DNA of 64,000 bases, taken from positions 90,611 to 154,610 of the forward strand of contig JAEYPB010000064.1 in assembly GCA_023411175.1 (NCBI GenBank). Direction: 5' to 3'. Below the pieces are notes generated by a model that made no database searches, had not been told where the DNA came from, and saw only the letters and a list, made by a program, of their open reading frames with translations. Position numbers and translations under genes: made by a program. Origin of the DNA: Bacillota bacterium. Lineage in GTDB: Bacteria; Bacillota; Clostridia; Christensenellales; Aristaeellaceae. Positions 1 through 8,035 of the stretch are shown here, piece after piece (within the stretch, counting starts at the first letter, position 1; each line of letters begins with the position of its first letter).

Positions 1-860
1 TCGCGCACAGGCCGGTAGATCATGCCCGCCTGGCAGAAGCGGCATCCGCGGGTGCAGCCCCGGAAGATTTCCAGCATGATGCGGTTGTGCACCACTTCGC
101 CGTATGGGACGATCAGCGTCTCCGGATAGACCGCCGCGTCCAGATTTTGGACGACCGCCTTCATCACGACCTCCGGCGCGCCGCTTCCCGCCTTGGGCGA
201 AATGCGCTCGACGCGGCCGTCCGCGTGGTAGGCGACATCGTACAGTGAAGGCACATACACGCCCGGAATGCGCGCGGCCATCTTGAGATATTCCTCGCGG
301 GGCAGGCCGGACTCGCGCCAGGCTTTGTAGCAGTCGATGGTCGCGCCAGTCGCCTCCTCGCCGTCGCCCAGCACGAAGAGATCGACAAAGTCGCTCAGCG
401 GCTCTGGGTTGAAGGCGCAGGGCCCGCCGGCAATGACGAAGGGGCCGGTCTTTCTGTCGAGGCTTATCAGCGGGATGCCCGCAAGGTCCAGCGCCGACAG
501 GATGTTGGTGTAGCTCATCTCATACTGCAGCGTAACGCCCAGAAGGTCGAATTCCGCGAGCGGCGTTCTCGACTCCAGCGAAAACAGCGGAAGCGCCTTG
601 GCTTTCATGGCGTCATGCATATCCGCCCAAGGCGAAAAGACCCGCTCGCACCAAGCGTCGGGCCGTTGGTTGATGACGTCGTAGAGGATTTTCATCCCCA
701 GGTGAGACATGCCGACTTCGTAGACGTCCGGGAAGAGGAACGCATAGCGCACCATGCCCGGTTCGATTGTTTTCATGACGCTGCCGAACTCGCCGCCCAA
801 ATACCTTACAGGCTTTTCCACATTTGGCAAAAGCCGATCGATCGATTCACTAAGCCCCAA
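1..860 (-). CDS. B12-binding-type radical SAM protein, TIGR03960-like (3' end outside window)
   Basis: The reading frame runs off the left edge, so only the N-terminal ~286 residues are present. They form the leading domain that precedes the radical SAM core in this family (short blocks such as YAFLFPDVYEVGMSHLG and VTLQYEMSYTNILSALDLAGIPL). The last visible residues contain the cluster motif CTRGCRFCQAG followed by MIYRPVR, that is Cys-x3-Cys-x2-Cys for the [4Fe-4S] cluster and SAM. I place the start at a TTG at 860, because a GGGGAGG ribosome-binding site lies 8 bases upstream and the first ATG in frame (776) would remove conserved sequence. In many Clostridia this gene precedes a TIGR03936 gene and rplU-rpmA-obgE. 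Here obgE is 7.5 kb away. The biochemical role of the family is not established. Confidence 0.85.
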   Translation of the reverse strand, partial: MGLSESIDRLLPNVEKPVRYLGGEFGSVMKTIEPGMVRYAFLFPDVYEVGMSHLGMKILYDVINQRPDAWCERVFSPWADMHDAMKAKALPLFSLESRTPLAEFDLLGVTLQYEMSYTNILSALDLAGIPLISLDRKTGPFVIAGGPCAFNPEPLSDFVDLFVLGDGEEATGATIDCYKAWRESGLPREEYLKMAARIPGVYVPSLYDVAYHADGRVERISPKAGSGAPEVVMKAVVQNLDAAVYPETLIVPYGEVVHNRIMLEIFRGCTRGCRFCQAGMIYRPVR

Positions 861-956
861 TGAGATTTCCTCCCCGCCTTTTTCGGCGCATACCTCAAAG
901 ATTTTACCACAAGACGGGCGTTTGTTCAACGCCCGCGTTGTTAAAGAAATATTCGT

Positions 957-985
957 TTGACTTCTCCGCTGGCCCGGTTTAGAAT
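957..985 (+). promoter_or_regulatory. Sigma-A-type promoter of the lysA-like gene
   Basis: TTGACT (957-962), a 17-base spacer and TAGAAT (980-985). The predicted RNA start is near 992, giving a leader of about 28 bases to the ATG at 1020. Confidence 0.75.
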
Positions 986-1019
986 TGTATAGAGTTGTGT
1001 ATTTATGCGAGGTGCTCCC

Positions 1020-2279
1020 ATGTCGAAAATGCTGCCGCCCGTCGAATCGCTCCGCGAAATCATCCGGGAAATCCCAACCCCGTTTCACCTGTATGACGAG
1101 GGGATGCTGCGTCGGCGCGCGCGGCTTTTGAAGCGCGCGTTTGCCTGGAATGAGGACTACAGGGAGTATTTTGCCGTAAAAGCCAACCCGAATCCGCACC
1201 TCTTAAAGATTTTTCAGGAGGAAGGCGTCAAAGTGGACTGCGCCTCCCTGACCGAGCTGATGCTTGCCAAGGCCTGCGGGTTCTCGGGCGACGAGATTAT
1301 GTTCTCGTCCAATGAAACCCCGGCGGAAGAATATGAATACGCGCGGGCGCTGAACGCCACGATCAACCTGGACGACATCACCCATATCGATTTTTTGAAA
1401 CAGCACGGCGGCATCCCGAAGGAGATCTGCCTTCGGTTCAACCCCGGCGAAGCCTTCCGCTTCGGCAACTTCGTGATGGGCCACCCGGAGGAAGCGAAGT
1501 TCGGCATGACCGGGCCGCAGATTTATGAGGCGGTGGAGCGCCTTATGGCGCTGGGCGCCGAGCGTTTCGGGCTGCACGCTTTCCTTGTCAGCAACGCGCT
1601 GATGCCCGAATACTACCCTGAGCTTGCGAAGCTCCTGTTCCGCACTGTCAAGGATGTTTCAGAGAAGACGGGCGCGCGCTTTTCGATGGTCAACCTCTCG
1701 GGCGGCATCGGCATCCCTTACCGCCCCGAGGACAATGAACCCGATGTGCTCGCCATCGGCGAAGGCGTTCGAAAGGCTTACGAAGAAGTCATTTCGGCGA
1801 GCGGCCTCGCGCCCCTTCGCGTCGCGACAGAGCTTGGGCGCTGGCTGTCCGGCCCCTGCGGATGGCTGGTGACCACCGCCATTCATGAAAAACATACCCA
1901 TCGGGAATACATCGGCGTCGATTCGAGCGCCGTCGACCTGATGCGCCCGGCGATGTACGGCGCGTACCACCACATCACCGTGGTCGGCAAGGAGGGCGCG
2001 CCCGCGGATCACGTCTACGACGTGGTGGGCTCGCTCTGCGAGAACAACGACAAGTTCGCGGTTCAGCGGCTGCTCCCCAAGATCGACATGGGCGATTTGG
2101 TGGTGCTTCACGACACCGGCGCCCACGGCCATTCGATGGGCTACAACTACAACGGCAAGCTGCGCTCCGCCGAGGTGCTCCTGCGTGAGGACGGTTCGTT
2201 CCGGCTGATCAGAAGGCGGCAAACCCCTTCGGACTACTTTGCCACGCTGGACTTTCCGCCGATTCTGGACGTACTGTAA
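1020..2279 (+). CDS. lysA: Diaminopimelate decarboxylase-like PLP enzyme
   Basis: Fold-type III (alanine-racemase-like) PLP decarboxylase of the Orn/Lys/Arg/DAP family, 419 residues. The PLP lysine lies in FAVKANPNP near residue 47. The glycine-rich phosphate-binding stretch is SGGIGIPYRP, and the C-terminal domain carries the catalytic Cys in SLCENNDKF, followed by GAHGHSMGYNYNG. Expected reaction: meso-diaminopimelate to L-lysine plus CO2 in the cytosol, the last step of lysine synthesis. The start at 1020 is preferred over ATG 1005 because AGGTG lies 6 bases before it. It is monocistronic, with its own promoter. The active-site loop reads C-E-N-N-D rather than the common C-E-S-G-D, so a related substrate cannot be excluded. 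Its last 46 bases overlap the end of convergent sigF. Confidence 0.75.
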   Translation: MSKMLPPVESLREIIREIPTPFHLYDEGMLRRRARLLKRAFAWNEDYREYFAVKANPNPHLLKIFQEEGVKVDCASLTELMLAKACGFSGDEIMFSSNETPAEEYEYARALNATINLDDITHIDFLKQHGGIPKEICLRFNPGEAFRFGNFVMGHPEEAKFGMTGPQIYEAVERLMALGAERFGLHAFLVSNALMPEYYPELAKLLFRTVKDVSEKTGARFSMVNLSGGIGIPYRPEDNEPDVLAIGEGVRKAYEEVISASGLAPLRVATELGRWLSGPCGWLVTTAIHEKHTHREYIGVDSSAVDLMRPAMYGAYHHITVVGKEGAPADHVYDVVGSLCENNDKFAVQRLLPKIDMGDLVVLHDTGAHGHSMGYNYNGKLRSAEVLLREDGSFRLIRRRQTPSDYFATLDFPPILDVL

Positions 2280-3004
2280 TCCCCTTCATCGCCCATCGCT
2301 TCCCTGCGAAGCCGGGCGATGATTTTGCTTTCCAGCCTAGAAACCTGTACCTGCGTCATGCCGAAATCCTGCGCAATTTCAGATTGTGTGTGGCGCGCGA
2401 AATAGCGTCTGACCACGATGGCGCGCTCTTTTTCGTCGAGCTTTCCCAACATCGCGTCCACCGTCAGCCGGTCGTCGATAAGGTCGGTGTTGTCCTCGCC
2501 CAGCGTATCCCCCAGCGTCAGGCTGCCGTCGCCCGCCACCGGCTCGCTGAAGGAGCGCGTGGGCCGCGCCGAGTCAAGCGCCAGCAGCGCGTCCTCGCGG
2601 GAAAGGCCGAGCGCCGAGGCGATTTCATCCAGCGCGGGCTCCTTGGCGTTTCGAGCCTCGTAGTCCTCGATGTAGCGGTAGACCCTGACCGCGTTTTCCT
2701 TGATCGAACGGGATACCCTCACCGGCGCGTCGTCCCGGAGAAACCTTCGGATTTCCCCCAGAATGACCGGAACCGCATAGGTCGAGAAGCGCACGTCAAA
2801 GGACGTGTCAAAGTTGCGTATGGCCTTGACAAGGCCCAGGCAGCCCATCTGGTACAGGTCGTCGTATTCCCTGCCGCGGTTCAGATATCTGCGCACCACG
2901 TATTTTACCAGCGCCAGATGGGTTCGCACCAGCGCGTCCATCGCCTGCGGATCCCCCGCCTGCGCCTTTTCGATCAATTCGCTTTGGTTGCCGCCACCGC
3001 TCAA
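2234..3004 (-). CDS. sigF: Forespore RNA polymerase sigma factor SigF
   Basis: 256-residue sigma-70 family factor of the SigF/SigG/SigB group, cytosolic, and the first forespore-specific sigma factor. Region 2 is clear (DDLYQMGCLGLVKAIRNFD, then FSTYAVPVILGEIRRFLRDD). Region 3 follows (RVSRSIKENA). Region 4 ends in a helix-turn-helix (QSEIAQDFGMTQVQVSRLESKI). It is the third gene of a spoIIAA-spoIIAB-sigF operon and overlaps spoIIAB by 4 bases, so translation is probably coupled. By family knowledge SpoIIAB binds and silences it until SpoIIAA is dephosphorylated. The 3' end overlaps the convergent lysA-like gene by 46 bases. SigG is the nearest alternative, but the operon context decides for SigF. 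Confidence 0.95.
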   Translation of the reverse strand: MSGGGNQSELIEKAQAGDPQAMDALVRTHLALVKYVVRRYLNRGREYDDLYQMGCLGLVKAIRNFDTSFDVRFSTYAVPVILGEIRRFLRDDAPVRVSRSIKENAVRVYRYIEDYEARNAKEPALDEIASALGLSREDALLALDSARPTRSFSEPVAGDGSLTLGDTLGEDNTDLIDDRLTVDAMLGKLDEKERAIVVRRYFARHTQSEIAQDFGMTQVQVSRLESKIIARLRREAMGDEGDYSTSRIGGKSSVAK

Positions 3005-3456
3005 GCGTTGCGCGCCAGCGGCATTTCCTCAAGGGCAAACCGCTTGCGCATCCGTATGGTAGTGCCCACGCCCGGCTGAGACCGGACGTCCAGTTCGTCC
3101 ATGAAGCTCTCCATCACGGTAAAGCCCATGCCGCTGCGCTCGGTGCCTTCCAGCGAAGTGAAGAAGGGCTTGCGAGCCTCTTCTACGTTTTCGATGCCGC
3201 GGCCGTTGTCGATCACCTCGACGATCAACGTGCCGTCCGCTTCCAACTGCGCCTTCATGCGCACGGTTCCGCCCCTGCCGCCGTAGCCGTGGATGATCGC
3301 GTTGGTCACCGCCTCTGAAACAGAGGTCTTCACGTCCCCCATCTGCTCCAGCGTCGGGTTGAGCGGCAGCAAAAACGCGCTGATAACCATGCGCGCAAAC
3401 GCTTCGTTTTCGGGGCATGCGAGAAAATCCACGCGCATTTCATTGACAATGTTCAT
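3001..3456 (-). CDS. spoIIAB: Anti-sigma F factor / serine kinase SpoIIAB
   Basis: 151-residue GHKL-fold kinase. ATP-binding boxes are visible: N box SVSEAVTNAIIHGYGG, G1 box VIDNGRGIENVEEA and G2 box TERSGMGFTVMESFMD. It binds SigF and phosphorylates SpoIIAA on serine. The start at 3456 (MNIVNEMRVDFLACPENEAF) has GGGAGGA upstream with normal spacing and matches the family N-terminus. A longer frame extends upstream into spoIIAA and lacks family similarity. It lies between spoIIAA (14-base gap) and sigF (4-base overlap). Confidence 0.96.
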   Translation of the reverse strand: MNIVNEMRVDFLACPENEAFARMVISAFLLPLNPTLEQMGDVKTSVSEAVTNAIIHGYGGRGGTVRMKAQLEADGTLIVEVIDNGRGIENVEEARKPFFTSLEGTERSGMGFTVMESFMDELDVRSQPGVGTTIRMRKRFALEEMPLARNA

Positions 3457-3470
3457 TTTCGTCCTCCCGC

Positions 3471-3776
3471 TCACGCAAGTTTCCTGACGATTTGATAAAG
3501 CCCCGCCAGTTCGAATACCCGATTGATCTGCGCGTTCGCGCACTTGACCGAAACGCTGCCGCCTCGCCTCGCCATAACCTTGTAGCGCCCAAGGATCATG
3601 CCGATGCCGGAGCTGTCCATGAAGCTGAGGTTTGAGAGATCAAACACCAGCTCCTTAATCTTCGGATCCCGGATCAGATCGTCGAGTTCCGGGCGAAGCT
3701 GGTCGGCGCGCCGGTGATCGAGCTCGCCGGAGAGCGCCACCACCATCGCGCCGCGTTTTTTTTCATGATTGATCAT
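3471..3776 (-). CDS. spoIIAA: Anti-anti-sigma F factor SpoIIAA
   Basis: 101-residue STAS-domain protein. The phosphorylatable serine lies in NLSFMDSSGIGMILGRYK, the signature of anti-sigma antagonists. When unphosphorylated it pulls SpoIIAB off SigF in the forespore. I start it at 3776 (MINHEKKRGAM), with GGGAGGGCGG just upstream. An upstream ATG at 3851 in the same frame adds about 25 residues unlike the family, and it lies upstream of the probable promoter -10. First gene of the operon. Confidence 0.95.
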   Translation of the reverse strand: MINHEKKRGAMVVALSGELDHRRADQLRPELDDLIRDPKIKELVFDLSNLSFMDSSGIGMILGRYKVMARRGGSVSVKCANAQINRVFELAGLYQIVRKLA

Positions 3777-3808
3777 TCGCCGCCCTCCCAATGATTCATT
3801 GCGGAAAT

Positions 3809-3836
3809 GTTCAACGGCTTGTCCTGCGAATCCTTT
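3809..3836 (-). promoter_or_regulatory. Putative sigma-H promoter of spoIIAA-spoIIAB-sigF
   Basis: Read on the minus strand: AAAGGATTC, 14 bases, TGAAC. The Bacillus sigma-H consensus is RWAGGAnnT-N14-HGAAT, so spacing is exact with one mismatch in each box. It lies 33 bases before the spoIIAA ATG, which fits the known sigma-H dependence of spoIIA operons. Confidence 0.6.
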
Positions 3837-3847
3837 GCGGAAAAAAC

Positions 3848-3889
3848 ACAACCCCTGTCGAACGGAGGTATTCGTTCGACAGGGGTTGT
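3848..3889 (-). promoter_or_regulatory. 17-bp hairpin carrying two inverted Spo0A boxes; also terminator-like
   Basis: ACAACCCCTGTCGAACG (3848-3864), an 8-base loop, then its exact reverse complement (3873-3889). Each arm holds TGTCGAA, the Spo0A box, at 3856-3862 and inverted at 3875-3881. On the minus strand the stem is followed by GTTTTTT, so it could also terminate transcripts from the FtsH-like gene that ends at 4050. It sits just upstream of the sigma-H-type promoter, where Spo0A sites are found in Bacillus spoIIA. Confidence 0.6.
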
Positions 3890-4025
3890 TTCAGACCGCG
3901 TTTCTGTTGAAACTCAAGGGTTTTGGGGTGCGGAGCTCTGTCGGTCAGGAATGATATTTATAGCAGATTAATAAAAGTTATTTCATTAACCCGAAGCAAT
4001 GCTTGCCTTCTGACGCATTAGTATA

Positions 4026-4045
4026 TATACTTTATATAAAGTATA
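4026..4045. repeat. 20-bp perfect AT palindrome
   Basis: TATACTTTATATAAAGTATA reads the same on both strands. It begins 5 bases beyond the stop of the FtsH-like gene in otherwise G+C-rich DNA. It could be a protein-binding site or a weak 3' hairpin; no function is shown. Confidence 0.6.
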
Positions 4046-4049
4046 CTAT

Positions 4050-5474
4050 TTATGCGACGAGTTCCAAGAAACGCGTCTCGTCGATGGTCTCTTCCGCGAT
4101 CAGCGCCTCGGTCAGCTTCATCAAAAGCCCGGAGTTCTCCTGAAGCAGCGTCGTTACCGAATCGAACTGACCGTTGAGCAGTTCTTTGCACCTCTCCAGC
4201 GCATCACCGGTGCCGCAGGCGTTCTTGAGGGGCCTGAGTGCCACGCCGGGGTCTCCCGCCATGCCGAGGTCAAGCGCCATCGCCGATGCGATTTCCGCGG
4301 CCCTGGACAGATCGTTGGACGCGCCTCCGGTGATTTCTTCCGGGCCGCCGATTAGAAGTTCCGCCGCACGCCCGGCCAGAAGCACCTGAATCTGCTTTGT
4401 CAAGCGGTCCCGCCCGACGATCGCTAGTTCCGGCGGGATCGACAGGCTGTAGCCCGCCGCGCCCTTGCCGGAAGGCAGGATGCTGACGCGGGTGACCCGC
4501 TGATCCGGCAGCAGGAGCCGTGTGGTCAGCGCATGCCCTGCTTCGTGCAGCGCGATGGTGGCTCGCTCCTTCTGCGCGGCATGGGAGGGCTTGTCCTCCC
4601 CCGCTACCGTCGTGAGATATGCCCAGTCAATGTCTCCCCGCTCAATCTCGTCGGAGCCGCGCTGCGCCGCGCGGATGGCCGCTTCATTCAAAAGTGCTTC
4701 CAGCGACGCACCGCTGAAGTACACCGTCTGCGCAGCCAGGGTGCCGAGGTCCACCGCATCCGAAAGCGGCTTGCCGCGGCTGTGCAGCTTCAGGATGTCC
4801 AGTCGTTCGTTGATCCCAGGCAAGCCCACTTCGATCTTTCGGTCGAAACGGCCGGGGCGGAGCAGCGCCGGGTCCAGCGTATCGAGACGGTTTGTTGCCG
4901 CGAGTACGATGACGCCGTCGTTTTTCTTGAAGCCGCTCATTTCGCTCAGAAGCGCGTTGAGCGTCTGCTCCCGTTCTTCAGAGGCACTGTCGTCCCGTTT
5001 TTTGCCCATCGCGTCGATTTCATCAATAAAGATTACGCACTTTCCAGCCTTTTTCGCTTTCTGGAACAGATCGCGCACGCGGCTGGCGCCGACGCCCACG
5101 TACATCTGCACAAAGTCGGAGCCGGATAGCGCGAAAAACGGAACGCCGGCTTCGCCGGCCAGCGCCTGCGCCAAAAGCGTTTTGCCTGTGCCCGGAGGCC
5201 CGTAGAGCAGGACGCCGCGCGGCATGCGCGCACCCAGCTTTCCGTATTTTTCCGGTTGCTTCAAATAGTCAACCAGCATTTTAAGGTTCCGGAGCGCCTC
5301 TTCGTTGGCGGCGACATCCTTAAACGTGGTTTTGCATGCTTCATACGCCGGCTTGATCCCGGAGAATTTGCGCCCCATGCGCCGGATTGGCTCCCGCTGC
5401 CGCAATCTGAATCCAAACGAAACCGCAAGGATGATCGCAAGCAGGATCAGATATCCGACTTCGGTCTGTTTCAA
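4050..5474 (-). CDS. Short FtsH-like AAA+ membrane zinc protease
   Basis: 474 residues against about 600-650 for normal FtsH. One N-terminal membrane segment (GYLILLAIILAVSFGF) is followed after ~35 residues by the AAA+ module: Walker A GPPGTGKT, pore loop FVQMYVGVGA, Walker B FIDEIDAMG, SRH ATNRLDTLDPALLRPGRFDRK. The M41 peptidase carries HEAGH and a downstream Asp in GGASNDLSRAAEIA, so it should be catalytically intact. It lacks the second membrane segment and the ~70-residue extracytoplasmic domain of FtsH. I choose the TTG at 5474 (MKQTEVGYL): AAGGAGG stands 9 bases upstream, and the only good promoter (-10 at 5505-5510) would start RNA downstream of the upstream ATG at 5540. Likely a membrane quality-control protease; substrate unknown. 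Confidence 0.85.
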   Translation of the reverse strand: MKQTEVGYLILLAIILAVSFGFRLRQREPIRRMGRKFSGIKPAYEACKTTFKDVAANEEALRNLKMLVDYLKQPEKYGKLGARMPRGVLLYGPPGTGKTLLAQALAGEAGVPFFALSGSDFVQMYVGVGASRVRDLFQKAKKAGKCVIFIDEIDAMGKKRDDSASEEREQTLNALLSEMSGFKKNDGVIVLAATNRLDTLDPALLRPGRFDRKIEVGLPGINERLDILKLHSRGKPLSDAVDLGTLAAQTVYFSGASLEALLNEAAIRAAQRGSDEIERGDIDWAYLTTVAGEDKPSHAAQKERATIALHEAGHALTTRLLLPDQRVTRVSILPSGKGAAGYSLSIPPELAIVGRDRLTKQIQVLLAGRAAELLIGGPEEITGGASNDLSRAAEIASAMALDLGMAGDPGVALRPLKNACGTGDALERCKELLNGQFDSVTTLLQENSGLLMKLTEALIAEETIDETRFLELVA

Positions 5475-5504
5475 TCTGTTCAACCTCCTTGCGTGGATAG
5501 TTTC

Positions 5505-5533
5505 ATTATACAGACGATGACAAAGCGCGTCCA
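5505..5533 (-). promoter_or_regulatory. Promoter of the FtsH-like gene
   Basis: Minus strand TGGACG, 17 bases, TATAAT (5505-5510). The -10 is perfect and the -35 matches 4 of 6. RNA would start near 5498, about 24 bases before the TTG start. Confidence 0.55.
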
Positions 5534-5602
5534 GCGTCATGTTCTGGTAATAAGGGAAAGCACTTTGGGCATACTAGACTCAGGTTTGTGCGAGGCGAGG
5601 CA

Positions 5603-7963
5603 ATGAAAAAAAGAGTTCTTATCATCACCGGGGCTGTCATGGTTTTGGCGCTTGTTGCGCTGGTTTTTATGCTGGACATAGGCTCTTGGAAACCTCTCGA
5701 CATGGATAAGCTGCGTACTTTTGCCCAAAGTACGCGGGTTCTTGATGCGAAGGACCGGGAGGCGGTGGTCGTCTCCGGCTCCGGAAAGCGCATTGTGATA
5801 TCGATCGACAAAATACCGACCAACGTACAATATGCCTTTCTCGCGGCGGAAGATGCTCGGTTTTATCAACATCATGGGGTCGACCTCGTTCGCATCGGCG
5901 GCGCGCTGCTCAAAAACCTTAAGGAAGGCGAATACGCTCAGGGCGCCAGCACCATCACCCAACAGCTCATCAAGCTGACGCACCTGACTAGTGAGAAGAC
6001 CATCTCCCGGAAGCTGCAGGAAGCGCTCCTTGCATTGCAACTGGAGAGGCTGGCCACCAAAAAGGAAATTCTCGAGATGTACCTGAACACCGTTTACTTT
6101 GGGAAAGGCGCATATGGCATCGAGGCGGCGGCAAAGGCTTACTTTGACATTCCCGCGTCAAAGCTGACCCTCGGACAGGGAGCGCTGCTGGCGGGTGTTC
6201 TAAAATCTCCGACGCTTTACGCGCCGCATCTTCATCTGGACAATTCTCTGAGGCGCAGAAAGCTGGTGCTCGCCTCGATGGTTGAAAACGGCTTCATATC
6301 CCAGAAGGAAGCCGATCAGGCGGGCGACGAGGCGGTGGTTCTCAGGGAAGATGCCGAGGACGACACCAAGTTCACCTGGTATACCGACCAGACGGTCGCC
6401 GAAGCCTGTCGCGCGCTAGGCATCGACACCGAGGCGCTGCTCTCCGGCGGATACACGATCTATACCGCGCTGGACAGGAGCATGCAGGAGAGTGCGCAGA
6501 AGCTCTATCAGGATGCTTCCCGGTTCCCGGACGATGCAGCAGACGGGGAAAGGGCGCAGTCGGCGCTGGTCGCCTTGGACCCGAAGAGCGGCGAGGTACT
6601 GGCGCTGGTCGGCGGGCGAAGCTACGATGTGCGACGGGGGCTCAACCGGGCCACGGAGATGAAGCGTCAGCCGGGCTCGGCGTTCAAGCCCGTGTCCGTG
6701 TACGCCGCGGCGGTGGACCGTTACGGCATGTTGCCTACGACGCTGGTGGACGACACGCAGCGCGCCTTCGGCAATTACGCGCCCAGAAACGCAGGCGGGC
6801 GGTATTACGGCGTGGTTACGCTGCGCGAGGCGCTTTCAAAGTCGCTCAACGTAGCGTCGGTGGATCTGTTGACAAAGATCGATATTGAATCGGCCAGAAC
6901 GTACGCCCAGCGGGCGGGCATCGCCTTGAGCGATCAGGATCAGAACCTTTCCCTCGCGCTGGGTTCGCTTACGGATGGCGTCTCGCCAATGGCGCTTTGC
7001 GGCGCTTATGCGCCGCTGGCCAACAGCGGCGAAGGCATTGCCCCCCACCTCATCCGACGCATCACAGACGCAACAGGTCAGACGGTTTACGATTATAGTG
7101 CGGAAAAGACGCAGGTGATGAAGCCAGAGAGCGCCTACATGATTACCGACATGCTGAGAACCGCGGCCACCAACGGAAGCGCGAGGGCGCTGGCGGCGGT
7201 GAACTTCCCGGTGGCTGGAAAGACTGGCACGGTGGGCTTTGACGAATCCGGCAACCGGGATGCGTGGACAGTAGCTTATACAAAAAACGTGTGCGTCACC
7301 GTGTGGATGGGTTTTGACAAGCCCGATAAAAACCACCGGCTTGACAATTCCGAAGGAGGAAGCAACAAGCCCGCCAAGCTGGCGGCGGAATACCTCAAGC
7401 GAAACGCGGTACGCGCCAATGCCGGAGAATTCCCCATGCCCAAGACGCTGGCGCGCGCGCTGATCGATAAACAGAGCCTTCTCGCCCTCGGTCGGCCCGT
7501 GCTGCCAAGCCTTTATACACCCAAGTCCTTTACGTCGGACGAGGTCTTCCCCATCGCACAAATACCGACCGAAGTCTCCCCTGTTTGGAGAAAGCCGACC
7601 ACGGTGTACAATCTTGATGTTGTCCTGGATTCGGGATACCACCCGAGACTCTCCTTTACCGCCGTGCAGGGGGATGTGCTCTATCGAATATACCGCGTTC
7701 AGAATGGAACGGAAACCGTGGTCGCGGAACTGCGTGGGCAGCCGGGGGACCACCTGGAATTTGTGGATAACGTGGCGGGCGGAATTTTACAGTACTATGT
7801 GCAGCCAGTCAACGAAACGCTGTTCCGCGAAGGCGTACTTTTGGAAGGCGAGCGCTCTCAATTGGTATCGGTCGCCCAGACAAATCCTCTATTTGATTGG
7901 CTCGGTCAGCCGCAGCCAACTCCGACGCCGCTCCCTGTACTGGAGCAGACGCCGATCTTCTAG
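5603..7963 (+). CDS. Class A penicillin-binding protein (glycosyltransferase/transpeptidase)
   Basis: 786 residues. A short N-terminus (MKKRVL) leads into one membrane segment. The GT51 glycosyltransferase domain has EDARFYQHHGVD and the second motif GASTITQQLIKL. The transpeptidase domain has SAFK (SxxK, Ser near residue 359), SLN (SxN) and KTGT near residue 540. After ~620 comes a C-terminal beta-rich region (RLSFTAVQGDVLYRIYRV) that looks like a fibronectin-III-type module, then a Pro/Thr-rich tail. It polymerises and cross-links peptidoglycan outside the membrane. ATG 5603 is preferred over GTG 5588 because GAGGCGAGG precedes it. Monocistronic, ending in the hairpin at 7991-8021. Divergent from the FtsH-like gene. 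Confidence 0.93.
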   Translation: MKKRVLIITGAVMVLALVALVFMLDIGSWKPLDMDKLRTFAQSTRVLDAKDREAVVVSGSGKRIVISIDKIPTNVQYAFLAAEDARFYQHHGVDLVRIGGALLKNLKEGEYAQGASTITQQLIKLTHLTSEKTISRKLQEALLALQLERLATKKEILEMYLNTVYFGKGAYGIEAAAKAYFDIPASKLTLGQGALLAGVLKSPTLYAPHLHLDNSLRRRKLVLASMVENGFISQKEADQAGDEAVVLREDAEDDTKFTWYTDQTVAEACRALGIDTEALLSGGYTIYTALDRSMQESAQKLYQDASRFPDDAADGERAQSALVALDPKSGEVLALVGGRSYDVRRGLNRATEMKRQPGSAFKPVSVYAAAVDRYGMLPTTLVDDTQRAFGNYAPRNAGGRYYGVVTLREALSKSLNVASVDLLTKIDIESARTYAQRAGIALSDQDQNLSLALGSLTDGVSPMALCGAYAPLANSGEGIAPHLIRRITDATGQTVYDYSAEKTQVMKPESAYMITDMLRTAATNGSARALAAVNFPVAGKTGTVGFDESGNRDAWTVAYTKNVCVTVWMGFDKPDKNHRLDNSEGGSNKPAKLAAEYLKRNAVRANAGEFPMPKTLARALIDKQSLLALGRPVLPSLYTPKSFTSDEVFPIAQIPTEVSPVWRKPTTVYNLDVVLDSGYHPRLSFTAVQGDVLYRIYRVQNGTETVVAELRGQPGDHLEFVDNVAGGILQYYVQPVNETLFREGVLLEGERSQLVSVAQTNPLFDWLGQPQPTPTPLPVLEQTPIF

Positions 7964-7990
7964 CCCATACCCCGTTCTCTTTGTTTACGC

Positions 7991-8021
7991 AAAAAGCGCG
8001 CCCCTTTCGGGCGCGCTTTTT
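7991..8021. terminator. Bidirectional intrinsic terminator
   Basis: AAAAAGCGCGCCC, loop CTTTC, GGGCGCGCTTTTT: a 13-bp stem with A-run and T-run, usable from both the PBP gene and convergent yhbY. Confidence 0.9.
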
Positions 8022-8035
8022 GGCGTTGCTTGAGA

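Noticed and set aside
1005..1019. ATG at 1005 as the start of the lysA-like gene
   Set aside because: It has no ribosome-binding site; AGGTG correctly spaced from ATG 1020 supports the later start.
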